Source of the DNA: Streptococcus infantis SPAR10
GTDB lineage: Bacteria; Bacillota; Bacilli; Lactobacillales; Streptococcaceae
Reading direction: 5' to 3'
Assembly (NCBI RefSeq): GCF_000279535.1
Contig: NZ_ALCH01000005.1
Span: forward strand, 1 to 64,000
Length of the DNA stretch: 64,000 bases
Position numbers and translations under genes: made by a program
Part shown: in pieces, positions 42,041 to 51,942 of the stretch
How the letters are laid out: each line of letters opens with the position of its first letter
Position numbering within the stretch: the stretch's first letter is position 1
The notes under the pieces: generated by a model
What the model saw: only the letters and a program-made list of their open reading frames with translations
The model's database searches: none
What the model was told of the DNA's origin: nothing

Positions 42041-43096
42041 ATGAACAAGAAACAATGGCTAGGCCTTGGTCTAGTTGCAGTAGCAGCATTTGGACTTGCT
42101 GCATGTGGTAATCGCTCTTCTCGTAACGCAGCTTCATCTTCTTCTGATGTGAAGACTAAAGCAGCTATCGTTACAGATACTGGTGGTGTTGATGATAAAT
42201 CATTTAACCAATCAGCTTGGGAAGGTCTTCAAGCTTGGGGTAAAGAACACAACCTTTCAAAAGACAATGGTTACACTTACTTCCAATCAACAAGTGAAGC
42301 TGACTACGCTAACAACTTGAACCAAGCAGCTGGAAGCTACAACTTGATTTTCGGTGTTGGTTTTGCCCTTCACAACGCTGTTGAAGAAGCAGCAAAAGAA
42401 CATTCAGATAAAAACTATGTTTTGATTGACGATGTAATTAAAGATCAAAAGAACGTTGCTAGCGTTACTTTCGCAGACAACGAAGCAGCTTACCTTGCAG
42501 GTGTTGCAGCTGCTAAAACTACAAAAACTAAACAAGTTGGTTTTGTAGGTGGTATGGAATCTGAAGTTATTTCTCGTTTCGCAGCTGGTTTTAAAGCTGG
42601 TGTTGAGTCAGTTGACCCATCTATCAAGGTACAAGTAGACTATGCTGGATCATTTGGTGATGCGGCTAAAGGTAAAACAATCGCTGCAGCTCAATACGCT
42701 GCAGGTGCAGACGTTATCTACCAAGCAGCTGGTGGTACTGGAGCAGGTGTCTTCTCTGAAGCTAAATCATTGAACGAAAGTAAAAATGAAAACGAAAAAG
42801 TTTGGGTTATCGGTGTAGACCGTGACCAAGTTGATGAAGGTAAATACACTTCTAAAGACGGTAAAGAAGCTAACTTCGTGCTTGCTTCTACATTGAAACA
42901 AGTTGGAACAACAGTTAAAGACATCTCAAACAAGGCTGAAAAAGGTGAATTCCCTGGTGGTCAAGTTATCGTTTACTCATTGAAGGATAAAGGTGTTGAC
43001 TTGGCAGTGACAAACCTTTCTGAAGAAGGTAAAAAAGCTGTTGAAGATGCAAAAGCTAAAATCCTTGATGGTAGCATCAAAGTTCCTGAAAAATAA
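42041..43096 (+). CDS. BMP-family nucleoside-binding lipoprotein
   Basis: A 351-aa extracellular solute-binding lipoprotein of the Bmp/PnrA family, which binds purine and pyrimidine nucleosides. The signal peptide ends in the lipobox LAAC. Ligand-site blocks are IVTDTGGVDDKSFNQSAWEG, FGVGFALHNAVEEAA and VGFVGGMESEVISRF. TTAGGAGG precedes the ATG; the frame extends 13 codons upstream into the hairpin region without a ribosome site. It supplies the ABC transporter encoded next. The pneumococcal orthologue is a known vaccine-candidate antigen (PnrA). Confidence 0.94.
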   Translation: MNKKQWLGLGLVAVAAFGLAACGNRSSRNAASSSSDVKTKAAIVTDTGGVDDKSFNQSAWEGLQAWGKEHNLSKDNGYTYFQSTSEADYANNLNQAAGSYNLIFGVGFALHNAVEEAAKEHSDKNYVLIDDVIKDQKNVASVTFADNEAAYLAGVAAAKTTKTKQVGFVGGMESEVISRFAAGFKAGVESVDPSIKVQVDYAGSFGDAAKGKTIAAAQYAAGADVIYQAAGGTGAGVFSEAKSLNESKNENEKVWVIGVDRDQVDEGKYTSKDGKEANFVLASTLKQVGTTVKDISNKAEKGEFPGGQVIVYSLKDKGVDLAVTNLSEEGKKAVEDAKAKILDGSIKVPEK

Positions 43097-43117
43097 TTGA
43101 AGGAAGTCATTTCTTAG

Positions 43118-43200
43118 GAAGCGGCCAGTGGCCGCTTCTTTAAGGATTGAGACAAATGGTTTTGTCTCAATAGAGCTTGCTAAATTTCTTTAGCAGGTTT
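43118..43200 (+). terminator. Attenuating hairpins between lipoprotein and ABC genes
   Basis: GAAGCGGCC-AGT-GGCCGCTTC then TTT (43118-43143), followed by TTGAGACA/TGTCTCAA (about 43147-43171) and TTGCTAAA/TTTAGCAG. The first stem is strong but its U-run is short, suggesting partial termination so that the lipoprotein is made in excess of the transporter. Confidence 0.6.
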
Positions 43201-43236
43201 TATTGAAACAAAATATAATTCTGAAAGGAAGAGCAC

Positions 43237-44772
43237 ATGGCACACGAAAATGTCATTGAGATGCGTGAAATTACCAAAGTTTTTGGTGAATTTGTCGCTA
43301 ACGACAAGATTAACCTTGAACTTCGTAAAGGTGAAATTCATGCACTTTTAGGAGAAAATGGAGCTGGTAAGTCCACTCTTATGAACATGCTAGCGGGGCT
43401 TCTAGAACCAACTAGTGGTGAAATTGTGGTCAACGGTCAAGTTGTAAAGCTAGATTCGCCATCAAAAGCGGCTAGCTTAGGAATTGGGATGGTCCACCAA
43501 CACTTTATGTTGGTAGAAGCTTTCACTGTTGCTGAAAATATCATTTTGGGGAGTGAATTGACCAAAAATGGTGTGCTAGATATTGCTCGTGCAACTCGAG
43601 AAATCAATGAGTTGTCTGAACGTTATGGCCTTGCTGTGAATCCTTCTGCCAAAGTTGCAGACATCTCTGTTGGGGCTCAACAACGTGTTGAAATCTTGAA
43701 GACACTTTATCGTGGAGCAGATATTCTTATCTTTGACGAACCTACTGCTGTTTTGACGCCATCAGAAATTGATGAATTGATGGCTATTATGAAGAACCTG
43801 GTTAAAGAAGGTAAATCAATTATCTTGATTACCCATAAGTTGGATGAGATTCGTGCTGTATCAGATCGTGTTACAGTTATCCGTCGTGGTAAATCTATTG
43901 AAACAGTTGAGATTGCTGGTGCGACTAATGCTGACTTAGCTGAGATGATGGTAGGACGTTCTGTTTCCTTTAAAACTGAGAAACAGGAAGCTCAACCTAA
44001 AGAAGTTATTCTGTCTATTAAAGACCTAGTAGTAAACGAAAACCGTGGTGTTCCTGCTGTTAAAAATCTCTCACTCGATGTTCGAGCTGGTGAGATTGTC
44101 GGAATTGCCGGTATTGATGGAAATGGTCAATCTGAATTAATCCAAGCTATCACTGGTCTTCGTAAGATTGAGTCTGGTATCGTGGAGTTGAAAGGCCAGT
44201 CTATCGTAGGTTTACACCCTCGTCAAATTACAGAAATGAGTGTAGGCCACGTTCCAGAAGATCGCCACCGTGATGGTTTAGTTTTAGAAATGATGATTTC
44301 TGAAAATATCGCTCTTCAAACCTACTATAAGGAACCTCTTAGCAAGAAGGGAATCTTAAACTACACCAATATCATCGGGTACGCTAAACAGTTAATGCAA
44401 GAATTCGATGTGCGTGCTGCTAGTGAGATTGTTCCAGCATCAGCTCTTTCTGGAGGAAATCAACAAAAAGCAATTATCGCTCGAGAAGTCGATCGAAATC
44501 CTGATCTCCTAATCGTCAGTCAACCTACTCGTGGTTTGGACGTCGGTGCTATTGAGTACATTCACAAACGCTTGATTCAAGAACGTGATAATGGGAAAGC
44601 TGTCCTTGTAGTCAGCTTTGAACTAGATGAGATTTTAAATGTCTCAGATAGAATCGCTGTTATCCATGATGGTAAGATTCAAGGAATTGTTACACCAGAA
44701 ACAACCAACAAGCAAGAGCTTGGTGTCTTGATGGCTGGTGGTGAATTGGAAAAGGAGAAGAGTGATGTCTAA
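43237..44772 (+). CDS. Nucleoside ABC importer ATPase (double NBD)
   Basis: A 511-aa subunit with two ATP-binding domains, as in ribose/nucleoside importers (YufO/NupA type). The first domain has GENGAGKST and signature SVGAQQRVEILKTL; the second has GIDGNGQSE and LSGGNQQKAIIAREV. The second P-loop ends Gly-Gln-Ser rather than Gly-Lys-Ser, the usual asymmetry in this family. AAAGGAAGAG upstream. It overlaps the first permease by 8 bases. Confidence 0.95.
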   Translation: MAHENVIEMREITKVFGEFVANDKINLELRKGEIHALLGENGAGKSTLMNMLAGLLEPTSGEIVVNGQVVKLDSPSKAASLGIGMVHQHFMLVEAFTVAENIILGSELTKNGVLDIARATREINELSERYGLAVNPSAKVADISVGAQQRVEILKTLYRGADILIFDEPTAVLTPSEIDELMAIMKNLVKEGKSIILITHKLDEIRAVSDRVTVIRRGKSIETVEIAGATNADLAEMMVGRSVSFKTEKQEAQPKEVILSIKDLVVNENRGVPAVKNLSLDVRAGEIVGIAGIDGNGQSELIQAITGLRKIESGIVELKGQSIVGLHPRQITEMSVGHVPEDRHRDGLVLEMMISENIALQTYYKEPLSKKGILNYTNIIGYAKQLMQEFDVRAASEIVPASALSGGNQQKAIIAREVDRNPDLLIVSQPTRGLDVGAIEYIHKRLIQERDNGKAVLVVSFELDEILNVSDRIAVIHDGKIQGIVTPETTNKQELGVLMAGGELEKEKSDV

Positions 44773-45823
44773 AAAATTACAACAAATTTCGGTTCCCTTG
44801 ATTTCTGTTATTTTAGGAATTCTACTCGGAGCCATCGTCATGTGGATTTTCGGTTACGATGCAATCTGGGGCTATGAAGAACTGTTCTACACAGCCTTTG
44901 GTAGTGTTCGAGGAATCGGTGAAATCTTCCGTGCCATGGGTCCTTTAATTCTGATTGCCCTTGGATTTGCAGTTGCAAGTCGTGCTGGTTTCTTTAACGT
45001 CGGACTACCAGGACAAGCTCTTGCAGGCTGGGTTATGAGTGGCTGGTTCGCTCTTTCTTTCCCGGATTTACCACGGCCATTGATGATTCTTGCAACGATT
45101 GTAATCGCCTTAGTTGCGGGAGGAATCGTTGGTGCCATTCCTGGTATTTTAAGAGCCTACCTTGGGACATCTGAGGTTATCGTAACCATTATGATGAACT
45201 ACATAGTTCTTTATGTGGGAAATGCCTTTATCCACCACTTCCCTAAAGAAATCATGCAAAGTACTGACTCATCAATTCGAGTAAGTGCAAATGCAACATA
45301 TCAAACACCTTGGCTTGCTGAGTTAACTGGAAATTCTCGTATGAACATTGGGATTTTCTTTGCTATCATAGCAGTTGCAGTTATCTGGTTCATGCTTAAG
45401 AAGACAACTCTTGGTTTTGAAATCCGAGCAGTTGGTCTCAATCCAAATGCTTCTGAATACGCAGGTATTTCAGCCAAACGCACCATTATTCTATCAATGA
45501 TTATTTCTGGTGCCCTTGCAGGACTTGGTGGCGCAGTAGAAGGACTAGGTACCTTCCAAAACGTCTACGTCCAAGGTTCATCGTTAGCAATCGGATTTAA
45601 CGGTATGGCAGTAAGTCTACTTGCTTCAAACTCACCAGTTGGAATTCTATTTGCAGCCTTCCTTTTCAGTGTTCTTCAAGTAGGTGCTCCTGGTATGAAT
45701 GCTGCACAAGTACCATCTGAGCTTGTAAGTATCGTTACAGCCTCAATTATCTTCTTTGTCAGCGTTCACTATATCATCGAACGCTTTGTCAAACCAAGAA
45801 AACAACTTAAAGGGGGTAAATAA
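44765..45823 (+). CDS. Nucleoside ABC importer permease 1
   Basis: A 352-aa BPD_transp_2 permease with about nine hydrophobic segments. Family blocks are GLPGQALAGWVMSGWFAL, GTSEVIVTIMMNYIVLY and the loop GLNPNASEYAGISAKRTI, which contacts the ATPase. The ATG at 44765 follows AAAAGGAGAAGTG; a start nine codons earlier lacks a ribosome site. Followed 2 bases later by permease 2. Confidence 0.94.
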   Translation: MSKKLQQISVPLISVILGILLGAIVMWIFGYDAIWGYEELFYTAFGSVRGIGEIFRAMGPLILIALGFAVASRAGFFNVGLPGQALAGWVMSGWFALSFPDLPRPLMILATIVIALVAGGIVGAIPGILRAYLGTSEVIVTIMMNYIVLYVGNAFIHHFPKEIMQSTDSSIRVSANATYQTPWLAELTGNSRMNIGIFFAIIAVAVIWFMLKKTTLGFEIRAVGLNPNASEYAGISAKRTIILSMIISGALAGLGGAVEGLGTFQNVYVQGSSLAIGFNGMAVSLLASNSPVGILFAAFLFSVLQVGAPGMNAAQVPSELVSIVTASIIFFVSVHYIIERFVKPRKQLKGGK

Positions 45824-45825
45824 GG

Positions 45826-46782
45826 ATGTCGATTACAACAATGTTAACCCTTATGGTTTCTTCAATGTTGATTTATGCAGCACCACTTGTTTTCACAAGT
45901 ATCGGAGGAGTTTTCTCCGAACGTGGTGGAGTTGTTAACGTTGGTCTTGAAGGAATCATGGTCATGGGTGCCTTTTCTGGAGTTGTTTTTAACCTTGAAT
46001 TTGCTCAAGATTTGGGAGCACTAACTCCTTGGTTGGCTCTCTTAGTTGGTGGATTAGTTGGAGCTATCTTCTCGCTCATTCACGCAGTAGCTACAGTTCA
46101 TTTCCGTGCAGACCATGTTGTCAGTGGTACTGTGCTTAACTTGATGGCGCCAGCCTTGGCAGTTTTCTTGGTGAAGGTGCTTTATAATAAGGGACAAACG
46201 GATAACTTAACGCAAACCTTTGGGCGTTTTGACTTCCCGGTATTAGCTAATATCCCTGTTATCGGAGATATCTTCTTCAAGTCAACTAGTCTACTAGGTT
46301 ACCTAGCAATTGCTTTCTCATTCCTAGCTTGGTTTATCCTCTTTAAGACTCGCTTTGGACTTCGCCTTCGTTCAGTTGGTGAACACCCACAAGCAGCAGA
46401 TACTTTGGGAATCAATGTCTACAAGATGAGATATCTTGGAGTAGTGATTTCAGGCTTCCTTGGAGGAATCGGTGGAGCTATTTACGCTCAGTCAATCTCC
46501 GTCAACTTCTCAGTTACAACTATCGTAGGACCTGGATTTATCGCTCTTGCGGCCATGATTTTTGGTAAATGGAATCCTGTTGGTGCTATGCTTTCAAGTC
46601 TCTTCTTTGGACTATCACAAAGTTTGGCAGTTATCGGTTCTCAACTTCCTTTCTTGCAAGGAGTTCCAGCCGTTTACTTGCAAATCGCACCATATCTCTT
46701 GACCATTGTCGTCCTCGCTGCCTTCTTTGGTAAAGCTGTTGCGCCGAAGGCAGATGGTATCAACTATATCAAGTCTAAATAA
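45826..46782 (+). CDS. Nucleoside ABC importer permease 2
   Basis: A 318-aa BPD_transp_2 permease, partner of the preceding one. GGVFSERGGVVNVGLEGIMV, HFRADHVVSGTVLNLMAPAL and SVGEHPQAADTLGINVYKMR are characteristic. GGGGGTAAATAAGG at the end of permease 1 is its ribosome site. Last gene of the import operon, closed by a strong terminator. Confidence 0.94.
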   Translation: MSITTMLTLMVSSMLIYAAPLVFTSIGGVFSERGGVVNVGLEGIMVMGAFSGVVFNLEFAQDLGALTPWLALLVGGLVGAIFSLIHAVATVHFRADHVVSGTVLNLMAPALAVFLVKVLYNKGQTDNLTQTFGRFDFPVLANIPVIGDIFFKSTSLLGYLAIAFSFLAWFILFKTRFGLRLRSVGEHPQAADTLGINVYKMRYLGVVISGFLGGIGGAIYAQSISVNFSVTTIVGPGFIALAAMIFGKWNPVGAMLSSLFFGLSQSLAVIGSQLPFLQGVPAVYLQIAPYLLTIVVLAAFFGKAVAPKADGINYIKSK

Positions 46783-46786
46783 CATA

Positions 46787-46820
46787 AAAAAACGTCAGTT
46801 GAAACTGACGTTTTATTTTT
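46787..46820. terminator. Bidirectional terminator, nucleoside operon / plsY
   Basis: AAAACGTCAGTT-GA-AACTGACGTTTT with T-runs; serves both converging genes. Confidence 0.9.
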
Positions 46821-47454
46821 TTGGTTCTTGGTGTGTTATGTTAAGTCCCCAAGGAATGAGATTTTCTGTTTTATTTTGGATCCGTTTGATATTGTCCTTG
46901 TGTCGTATAATCACTAGACTTGCAAGACCAATAATAATCAAAGTGAAAAGTAGGTCATAACTAGTTAAAATAAATCCAAAGAGAGGAAACAGAAGGACGC
47001 CAATAATTGCAGCAATAGCAGCAGAGATACTAGAGAGGGAAATCATACTTCCCAGATAAAGGATTCCAAAGAAAATGACTGCAAGGTAAAGGCAAAAGAG
47101 AGGAGCAAAACCAAAAATAACTCCAGCACTGGTTGCAACAGCCTTACCACCCTTAAATTTGGCAAAGATAGGGAAGGTGTGGCCAATGACTGCTAAAAGC
47201 CCAAAGACAATTGGTGAAACTCCCTGCACATGGAAGATTAGTGGAAGTAGAGTGGCCAAAGTACCTTTAAAGAAATCAATTACAAAGGTTGCCATTCCAG
47301 CTTTCTTGCCTAGGATTCGGAAGGTATTGGTCGTCCCAGTATTACCAGATCCATGTTCTCTTAGATTGATGTTAAAGAATATTTGTCCAATCCACAAGCC
47401 TGAAGGAATTGAACCTAATAAATAAGCTAAAATTAATAATACTATTGTCATCAT
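46813..47454 (-). CDS. plsY: Glycerol-3-phosphate acyltransferase PlsY
   Basis: A 213-aa membrane enzyme transferring acyl groups from acyl-phosphate to glycerol-3-P, the first step of phospholipid synthesis. The three catalytic blocks are [32 protein letters not shown] and [17 protein letters not shown]. About five membrane helices. No ribosome site is seen: the -10 TATAAT ends six bases before the outer ATG, implying a leaderless message. Confidence 0.95.
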   Translation of the reverse strand: MMTIVLLILAYLLGSIPSGLWIGQIFFNINLREHGSGNTGTTNTFRILGKKAGMATFVIDFFKGTLATLLPLIFHVQGVSPIVFGLLAVIGHTFPIFAKFKGGKAVATSAGVIFGFAPLFCLYLAVIFFGILYLGSMISLSSISAAIAAIIGVLLFPLFGFILTSYDLLFTLIIIGLASLVIIRHKDNIKRIQNKTENLIPWGLNITHQEPKK

Positions 47455-47460
47455 GTTTCT

Positions 47461-47469
47461 ATTATACCA
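47461..47469 (-). promoter_or_regulatory. plsY extended -10 promoter (leaderless)
   Basis: TGGTATAAT on the minus strand, then AGAAAC and the ATG at 47454. Confidence 0.7.
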
Positions 47470-47634
47470 TGAAATAGGAGAGAAACGAAACTGAATCTTT
47501 TCACCATTTGTGACATCTGATAATTTTATAAGTAGAAAAAGTTTTAAATGAATAGTATGATTATTCGGAAGTCAAGTCTAAAGTTTTAAAAATTCATGAA
47601 AATTTCTGAAATGCTTTATATTTATGTTTATTTA

Positions 47635-47643
47635 TGCTATAAT
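47635..47643 (+). promoter_or_regulatory. Promoter of amino-acid ABC operon
   Basis: TGCTATAAT, extended -10, 28 bases before the chosen permease ATG; it excludes the longer frame from 47624. Confidence 0.65.
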
Positions 47644-47671
47644 GGGAACAATTATTTTTAGGAGGTGGAGT

Positions 47672-48313
47672 ATGTCTTACTTATTCGAGATATTACCAAG
47701 TTTATTGAGCGGTGCGACAATGACTTTACAAGTTTTTGCACTGGTCATACTCTTTTCAATCCCTTTAGGCATTTTGGTTGCTTTTTGCTTACAGGTCCAT
47801 TGGAAACCCCTCCATTACATGATTGATATCTATATCTGGGTGATGCGCGGGACACCCTTGCTCTTGCAACTAATTTTTATTTATTATGTCCTTCCAAGTA
47901 TTGGGATTCGTTTAGATCGTGTGCCTGCAGCGATTATTGCCTTCACGCTTAATTATGCAGCCTATTTTGCTGAAATTTTCCGTGGAGGAATTGCAACTAT
48001 TCCTCAGGGCCAATATGAGGCAGCGAAAGTTTTAAAATTCAATCCTATCGATACCGTTCGCTACATTATCTTGCCACAGGTGACCAAGATTGTCTTACCA
48101 AGTGTATTTAACGAAGTAATGAGTTTGGTTAAGGATACTTCTTTGGTTTATGCACTCGGTATTTCAGATTTAATCCTAGCCAGTCGTACTGCGGCCAATC
48201 GTGATGCTAGTTTGATTCCAATGTTTTTAGCAGGTGCTATTTATCTGCTTATGATTGGTATTGTTACAATCCTAGCTAAGAAACTTGAGAAGAAGTTCAG
48301 CTACTATAGATAG
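47672..48313 (+). CDS. Polar amino-acid ABC transporter permease
   Basis: A 213-aa His/Glu/Gln/Arg-type permease with about five helices. The EAA loop is GQYEAAKVLKFNPIDTVRYI, and VMRGTPLLLQLIFIYYVLP is the conserved central block. The ATG lies after TTAGGAGGTGGAGT. First gene of a three-gene operon with an ATPase and binding lipoprotein; substrate probably an amino acid. Confidence 0.93.
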   Translation: MSYLFEILPSLLSGATMTLQVFALVILFSIPLGILVAFCLQVHWKPLHYMIDIYIWVMRGTPLLLQLIFIYYVLPSIGIRLDRVPAAIIAFTLNYAAYFAEIFRGGIATIPQGQYEAAKVLKFNPIDTVRYIILPQVTKIVLPSVFNEVMSLVKDTSLVYALGISDLILASRTAANRDASLIPMFLAGAIYLLMIGIVTILAKKLEKKFSYYR

Positions 48314-48323
48314 GAGGTTAACC

Positions 48324-48952
48324 ATGTTAGAGTTAAGAAATATCAGCAAAAAATTTGGAAAAAAGAAATTTTATCCAATTTTAGTTTAACAATTCCTGAA
48401 AAGCAGATTTTGGCCATCGTTGGACCTTCTGGTGGTGGGAAGACTACCTTGCTTAGAATGTTGGCTGGACTTGAGACCATTGATTCAGGTGAGATTTTTT
48501 ATAATGGAGAATCCCTACCTTTGGATGAACTTGAAAAGCGTCACTTGTTAGGTTTTGTTTTTCAAGATTTTCAGCTGTTTCCACACCTTTCCGTTATGGA
48601 GAACTTGATTTTGTCGCCAATCAAGACTATGGGTATGTCTGAATCAGATGCTAAGAAGAAGGCGGTAGAATTACTAACTCGTCTGGGTCTTGAAGCACAC
48701 GCTGATGCTTATCCATACTCCTTATCTGGTGGTCAGAAGCAACGTGTTGCCTTAGCACGTGCAATGATGATAGATCCAGAAGTGATTGGGTATGACGAAC
48801 CAACTTCGGCTCTTGATCCAGAGTTGCGTCTCGAAGTTGAAAAACTGATTTTACAAAATCGAGAATTAGGCATGACTCAAATTGTCGTAACCCACGATCT
48901 CCAGTTTGCAGAGAATATTGCTGATCAGATTCTCAAAGTGGAGCCTAAGTAG
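48324..48952 (+). pseudogene. Polar amino-acid ABC ATPase, frameshifted at an A-run
   Basis: The ATG at 48324 (ribosome site AGGAGG) reads MLELRNISKKFGKKK and then stops at 48387. Losing one A from the A-run at 48359-48364 (six A; seven needed) moved the frame. The next frame reads EILSNFSLTIPEKQILAIVG and continues intact to 48952: Walker A GPSGGGKTT, signature [15 protein letters not shown], Walker B VIGYDEPTSALD, VTHDL. Without correction the product lacks ~28 N-terminal residues. It may be inactive, phase-variable, rescued by slippage on the A-run, or a sequencing error. It lies between intact permease and binding-protein genes. Confidence 0.85.
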
Positions 48953-48961
48953 GAGGTGTCT

Positions 48962-49804
48962 ATGAATCGAAAGAAAATCAGCCTTGTTTTGGTATTCTTT
49001 CTGGCTTTTTTCCTGGTAGGATGCACGCAAAAGGCTAGCAATCCTAAAGTAGATAATTGGGAAAAATACCAACAACAGGGAACAATTACTATCGGATTTG
49101 ACAATACTTTTGTTCCTATGGGATTTGAAGAAAAGAATGGGCAATATGTGGGATTTGATATTGATTTAGCCCAAGCCGTTTCTGAAAAACTTGGGTTCAA
49201 GGTTCAGTTTCAACCCATTGATTGGGATATGAAGGAAACAGAGCTTCAAAATGGAACTATTGATGCTATTTGGAACGGCTATTCTGCGACAGATGAACGT
49301 CGTGAGAAGGTAGCTTTTAGCATCCCTTACATGGAAAATCAGCAAGTTCTCGTCTCTAAAAAATCGCAAAATATCCAATCAGTGTCTGATATGGCAGGTA
49401 AAGTTTTAGGTGCTCAGGCAGGTTCTTCGGGTTATCTAGATTTTGAAGCTCAGCCTGAACTCTTGAAAAATATCGTAAAAGATCAAAAAGCTAACCAATA
49501 TCAAAGTTTTAATGAAGCCTTGATTGACTTACAAAATGACCGGATTGATGCCCTTCTAATTGACCGTGTTTATGCTAATTATTATCTTAAAACTGAAGGG
49601 ATATTAGACCAGTATGAGATTTTTCCAGCTGGTTTTGAGAGCGAGTCTTTTGCAGTTGGAGTGAGACCAGCTGATAAGACCTTGTTAGCAAATTTGAATA
49701 AAGCTTTTGTCGAGCTCTATCAAGAAGGAAAATTCCAAGAAATCAGCCAGAGATGGTTTGGCGAAGATGTGGCTACGAGCCAAATTAAAGGAAAAGAAAA
49801 CTAA
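48962..49804 (+). CDS. Amino-acid-binding lipoprotein of ABC transporter
   Basis: A 280-aa family-3 solute-binding protein. The signal ends in lipobox FLVGC. GTITIGFDNTFVPMGFEEKN and YVGFDIDLAQAVSEKLG are the ligand-binding blocks of polar amino-acid receptors. The ATG at 48962 follows GGAGGTGTCT; an in-frame GTG two codons earlier is inside that site. Third gene of the operon, 9 bases after the ATPase frame. Confidence 0.93.
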   Translation: MNRKKISLVLVFFLAFFLVGCTQKASNPKVDNWEKYQQQGTITIGFDNTFVPMGFEEKNGQYVGFDIDLAQAVSEKLGFKVQFQPIDWDMKETELQNGTIDAIWNGYSATDERREKVAFSIPYMENQQVLVSKKSQNIQSVSDMAGKVLGAQAGSSGYLDFEAQPELLKNIVKDQKANQYQSFNEALIDLQNDRIDALLIDRVYANYYLKTEGILDQYEIFPAGFESESFAVGVRPADKTLLANLNKAFVELYQEGKFQEISQRWFGEDVATSQIKGKEN

Positions 49805-49949
49805 GATTTTTATCTTGGTTTCTTTTTTGGTATAACTAGGTGATGTTTTTGCTAAAAAGACTTGGGAATAGGCTTTTTAACTAGAAAAACTTTGCAAAAT
49901 CGCTAGAAAACCTGTAAAATAGTAAAGATGAACAAATAGGAGGTTCCTT

Positions 49950-51893
49950 GTGTCAAAAAAGGAAATCAATATTAACAATTATAATGATGACGCCATTCAG
50001 GTGCTAGAAGGGTTGGATGCGGTCCGTAAACGTCCAGGGATGTATATCGGATCGACTGACGGTGCTGGTCTCCACCACCTTGTCTGGGAAATCGTCGATA
50101 ATGCTGTCGATGAGGCCTTGTCTGGATTTGGTGATCGGATCGATGTGACAATCAATAAAGACGGAAGTTTAACGGTTCAAGACCACGGACGTGGAATGCC
50201 GACTGGAATGCACGCTATGGGAATTCCAACGGTTGAGGTTATCTTTACCATCCTTCACGCCGGAGGAAAATTCGGTCAGGGTGGTTATAAGACATCAGGA
50301 GGTCTCCACGGGGTTGGATCTTCTGTCGTCAATGCCCTCTCTAGTTGGTTAGAGGTAGAAATTACTCGTGATGGAGCAGTTTATAGACAGCGTTTTGAAA
50401 ATGGAGGCAAGCCAGTTACAACTCTAGAAAAGGTTGGGACTGCACCTAAGTCTAAGACAGGTACCAAAGTGACCTTCATGCCAGATGCCAGTATCTTTTC
50501 TACGACAGACTTTAAGTACAATACTATTTCAGAGCGTCTCAATGAGTCAGCCTTTCTATTGAAGAATGTAACCTTGTCATTAACGGACAAGCGAACAGAT
50601 GAAGCAATCGAGTTCCATTATGAGAATGGGGTACAGGACTTTGTTTCTTATCTTAACGAAGACAAGGAAACCTTGACGCCAGTCCTTTACTTTGAAGGGG
50701 AAGACAATGGTTTCCAAGTAGAAGTAGCCCTCCAGTATAATGATGGCTTTTCAGATAACATCTTGTCCTTTGTCAATAACGTTCGTACCAAGGATGGTGG
50801 AACGCATGAGACTGGACTCAAGTCTGCTATCACTAAGGTCATGAATGACTATGCACGTAAGACGGGGCTTCTCAAGGAAAAAGATAAAAATCTGGAAGGG
50901 TCAGATTACCGTGAAGGTTTATCAGCTGTTCTTTCTATCTTGGTTCCGGAAGAACATTTGCAATTTGAAGGACAGACTAAGGACAAACTAGGAAGTCCAC
51001 TAGCTCGTCCAATCGTTGATAGTATTGTTGCTGAAAAACTGACCTTCTTCCTTATGGAAAATGGGGAATTGGCTTCGAATCTGATTCGTAAAGCCATCAA
51101 GGCCCGTGATGCCCGTGAAGCAGCACGTAAAGCGCGTGATGAGAGCCGCAATGGCAAGAAAAACAAAAAAGACAAGGGATTGCTTTCTGGTAAATTAACG
51201 CCAGCCCAGTCTAAAAATCCAGCTAAGAATGAACTCTACCTAGTCGAGGGTGATTCTGCCGGTGGATCTGCCAAACAAGGTCGTGACCGTAAGTTTCAGG
51301 CTATTTTGCCTCTTCGTGGTAAGGTCATCAATACAGCCAAGGCCAAGATGGCAGATATCCTCAAAAATGAAGAAATCAATACCATGATTTATACCATCGG
51401 TGCTGGTGTGGGGGCAGACTTCTCTCTTGAAGATGCTAACTATGACAAAATCATTATCATGACCGATGCGGACACCGATGGTGCCCACATTCAAACCCTT
51501 CTCTTAACCTTCTTTTATCGCTACATGCGTCCACTAGTCGAGGCAGGCCATGTCTATATCGCCCTTCCGCCTCTTTACAAGATGTCCAAAGGTAAGGGCA
51601 AGAAAGAAGAAGTAGCCTACGCTTGGACGGATGGTGAGCTAGAAGAGCTTCGTAAGCAGTTTGGCAAAGGCGCAACACTCCAACGATATAAAGGTCTTGG
51701 TGAGATGAACGCGGACCAACTTTGGGAGACAACCATGAATCCAGAAACTCGAACTCTCATTCGTGTTACGATTGAAGACTTAGCACGCGCAGAACGTCGT
51801 GTCAATGTCTTAATGGGTGATAAGGTCGAACCACGTCGTAAGTGGATTGAAGATAATGTCAAGTTTACATTGGAAGAAGCGACTGTGTTTTAA
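49950..51893 (+). CDS. parE: Topoisomerase IV subunit B
   Basis: A 647-aa ATPase subunit of the decatenating enzyme. GHKL motifs are EIVDNAVDEALSG, DHGRGMPTGMH and GGLHGVGSSVVNAL; TOPRIM motif LVEGDSAGGSAKQGRDRKFQ includes the quinolone-relevant D435 (wild type), with V460 rather than I460. MTDADTDGAHIQTLLL binds metal. The start codon is GTG after TAGGAGG. parC lies 3 kb downstream beyond an inserted module. Confidence 0.98.
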   Translation: MSKKEININNYNDDAIQVLEGLDAVRKRPGMYIGSTDGAGLHHLVWEIVDNAVDEALSGFGDRIDVTINKDGSLTVQDHGRGMPTGMHAMGIPTVEVIFTILHAGGKFGQGGYKTSGGLHGVGSSVVNALSSWLEVEITRDGAVYRQRFENGGKPVTTLEKVGTAPKSKTGTKVTFMPDASIFSTTDFKYNTISERLNESAFLLKNVTLSLTDKRTDEAIEFHYENGVQDFVSYLNEDKETLTPVLYFEGEDNGFQVEVALQYNDGFSDNILSFVNNVRTKDGGTHETGLKSAITKVMNDYARKTGLLKEKDKNLEGSDYREGLSAVLSILVPEEHLQFEGQTKDKLGSPLARPIVDSIVAEKLTFFLMENGELASNLIRKAIKARDAREAARKARDESRNGKKNKKDKGLLSGKLTPAQSKNPAKNELYLVEGDSAGGSAKQGRDRKFQAILPLRGKVINTAKAKMADILKNEEINTMIYTIGAGVGADFSLEDANYDKIIIMTDADTDGAHIQTLLLTFFYRYMRPLVEAGHVYIALPPLYKMSKGKGKKEEVAYAWTDGELEELRKQFGKGATLQRYKGLGEMNADQLWETTMNPETRTLIRVTIEDLARAERRVNVLMGDKVEPRRKWIEDNVKFTLEEATVF

Positions 51894-51942
51894 GTAAATC
51901 TTCCTCCTTCAAAATCTTAGCTCTCTAAAAGAGGTATACATC

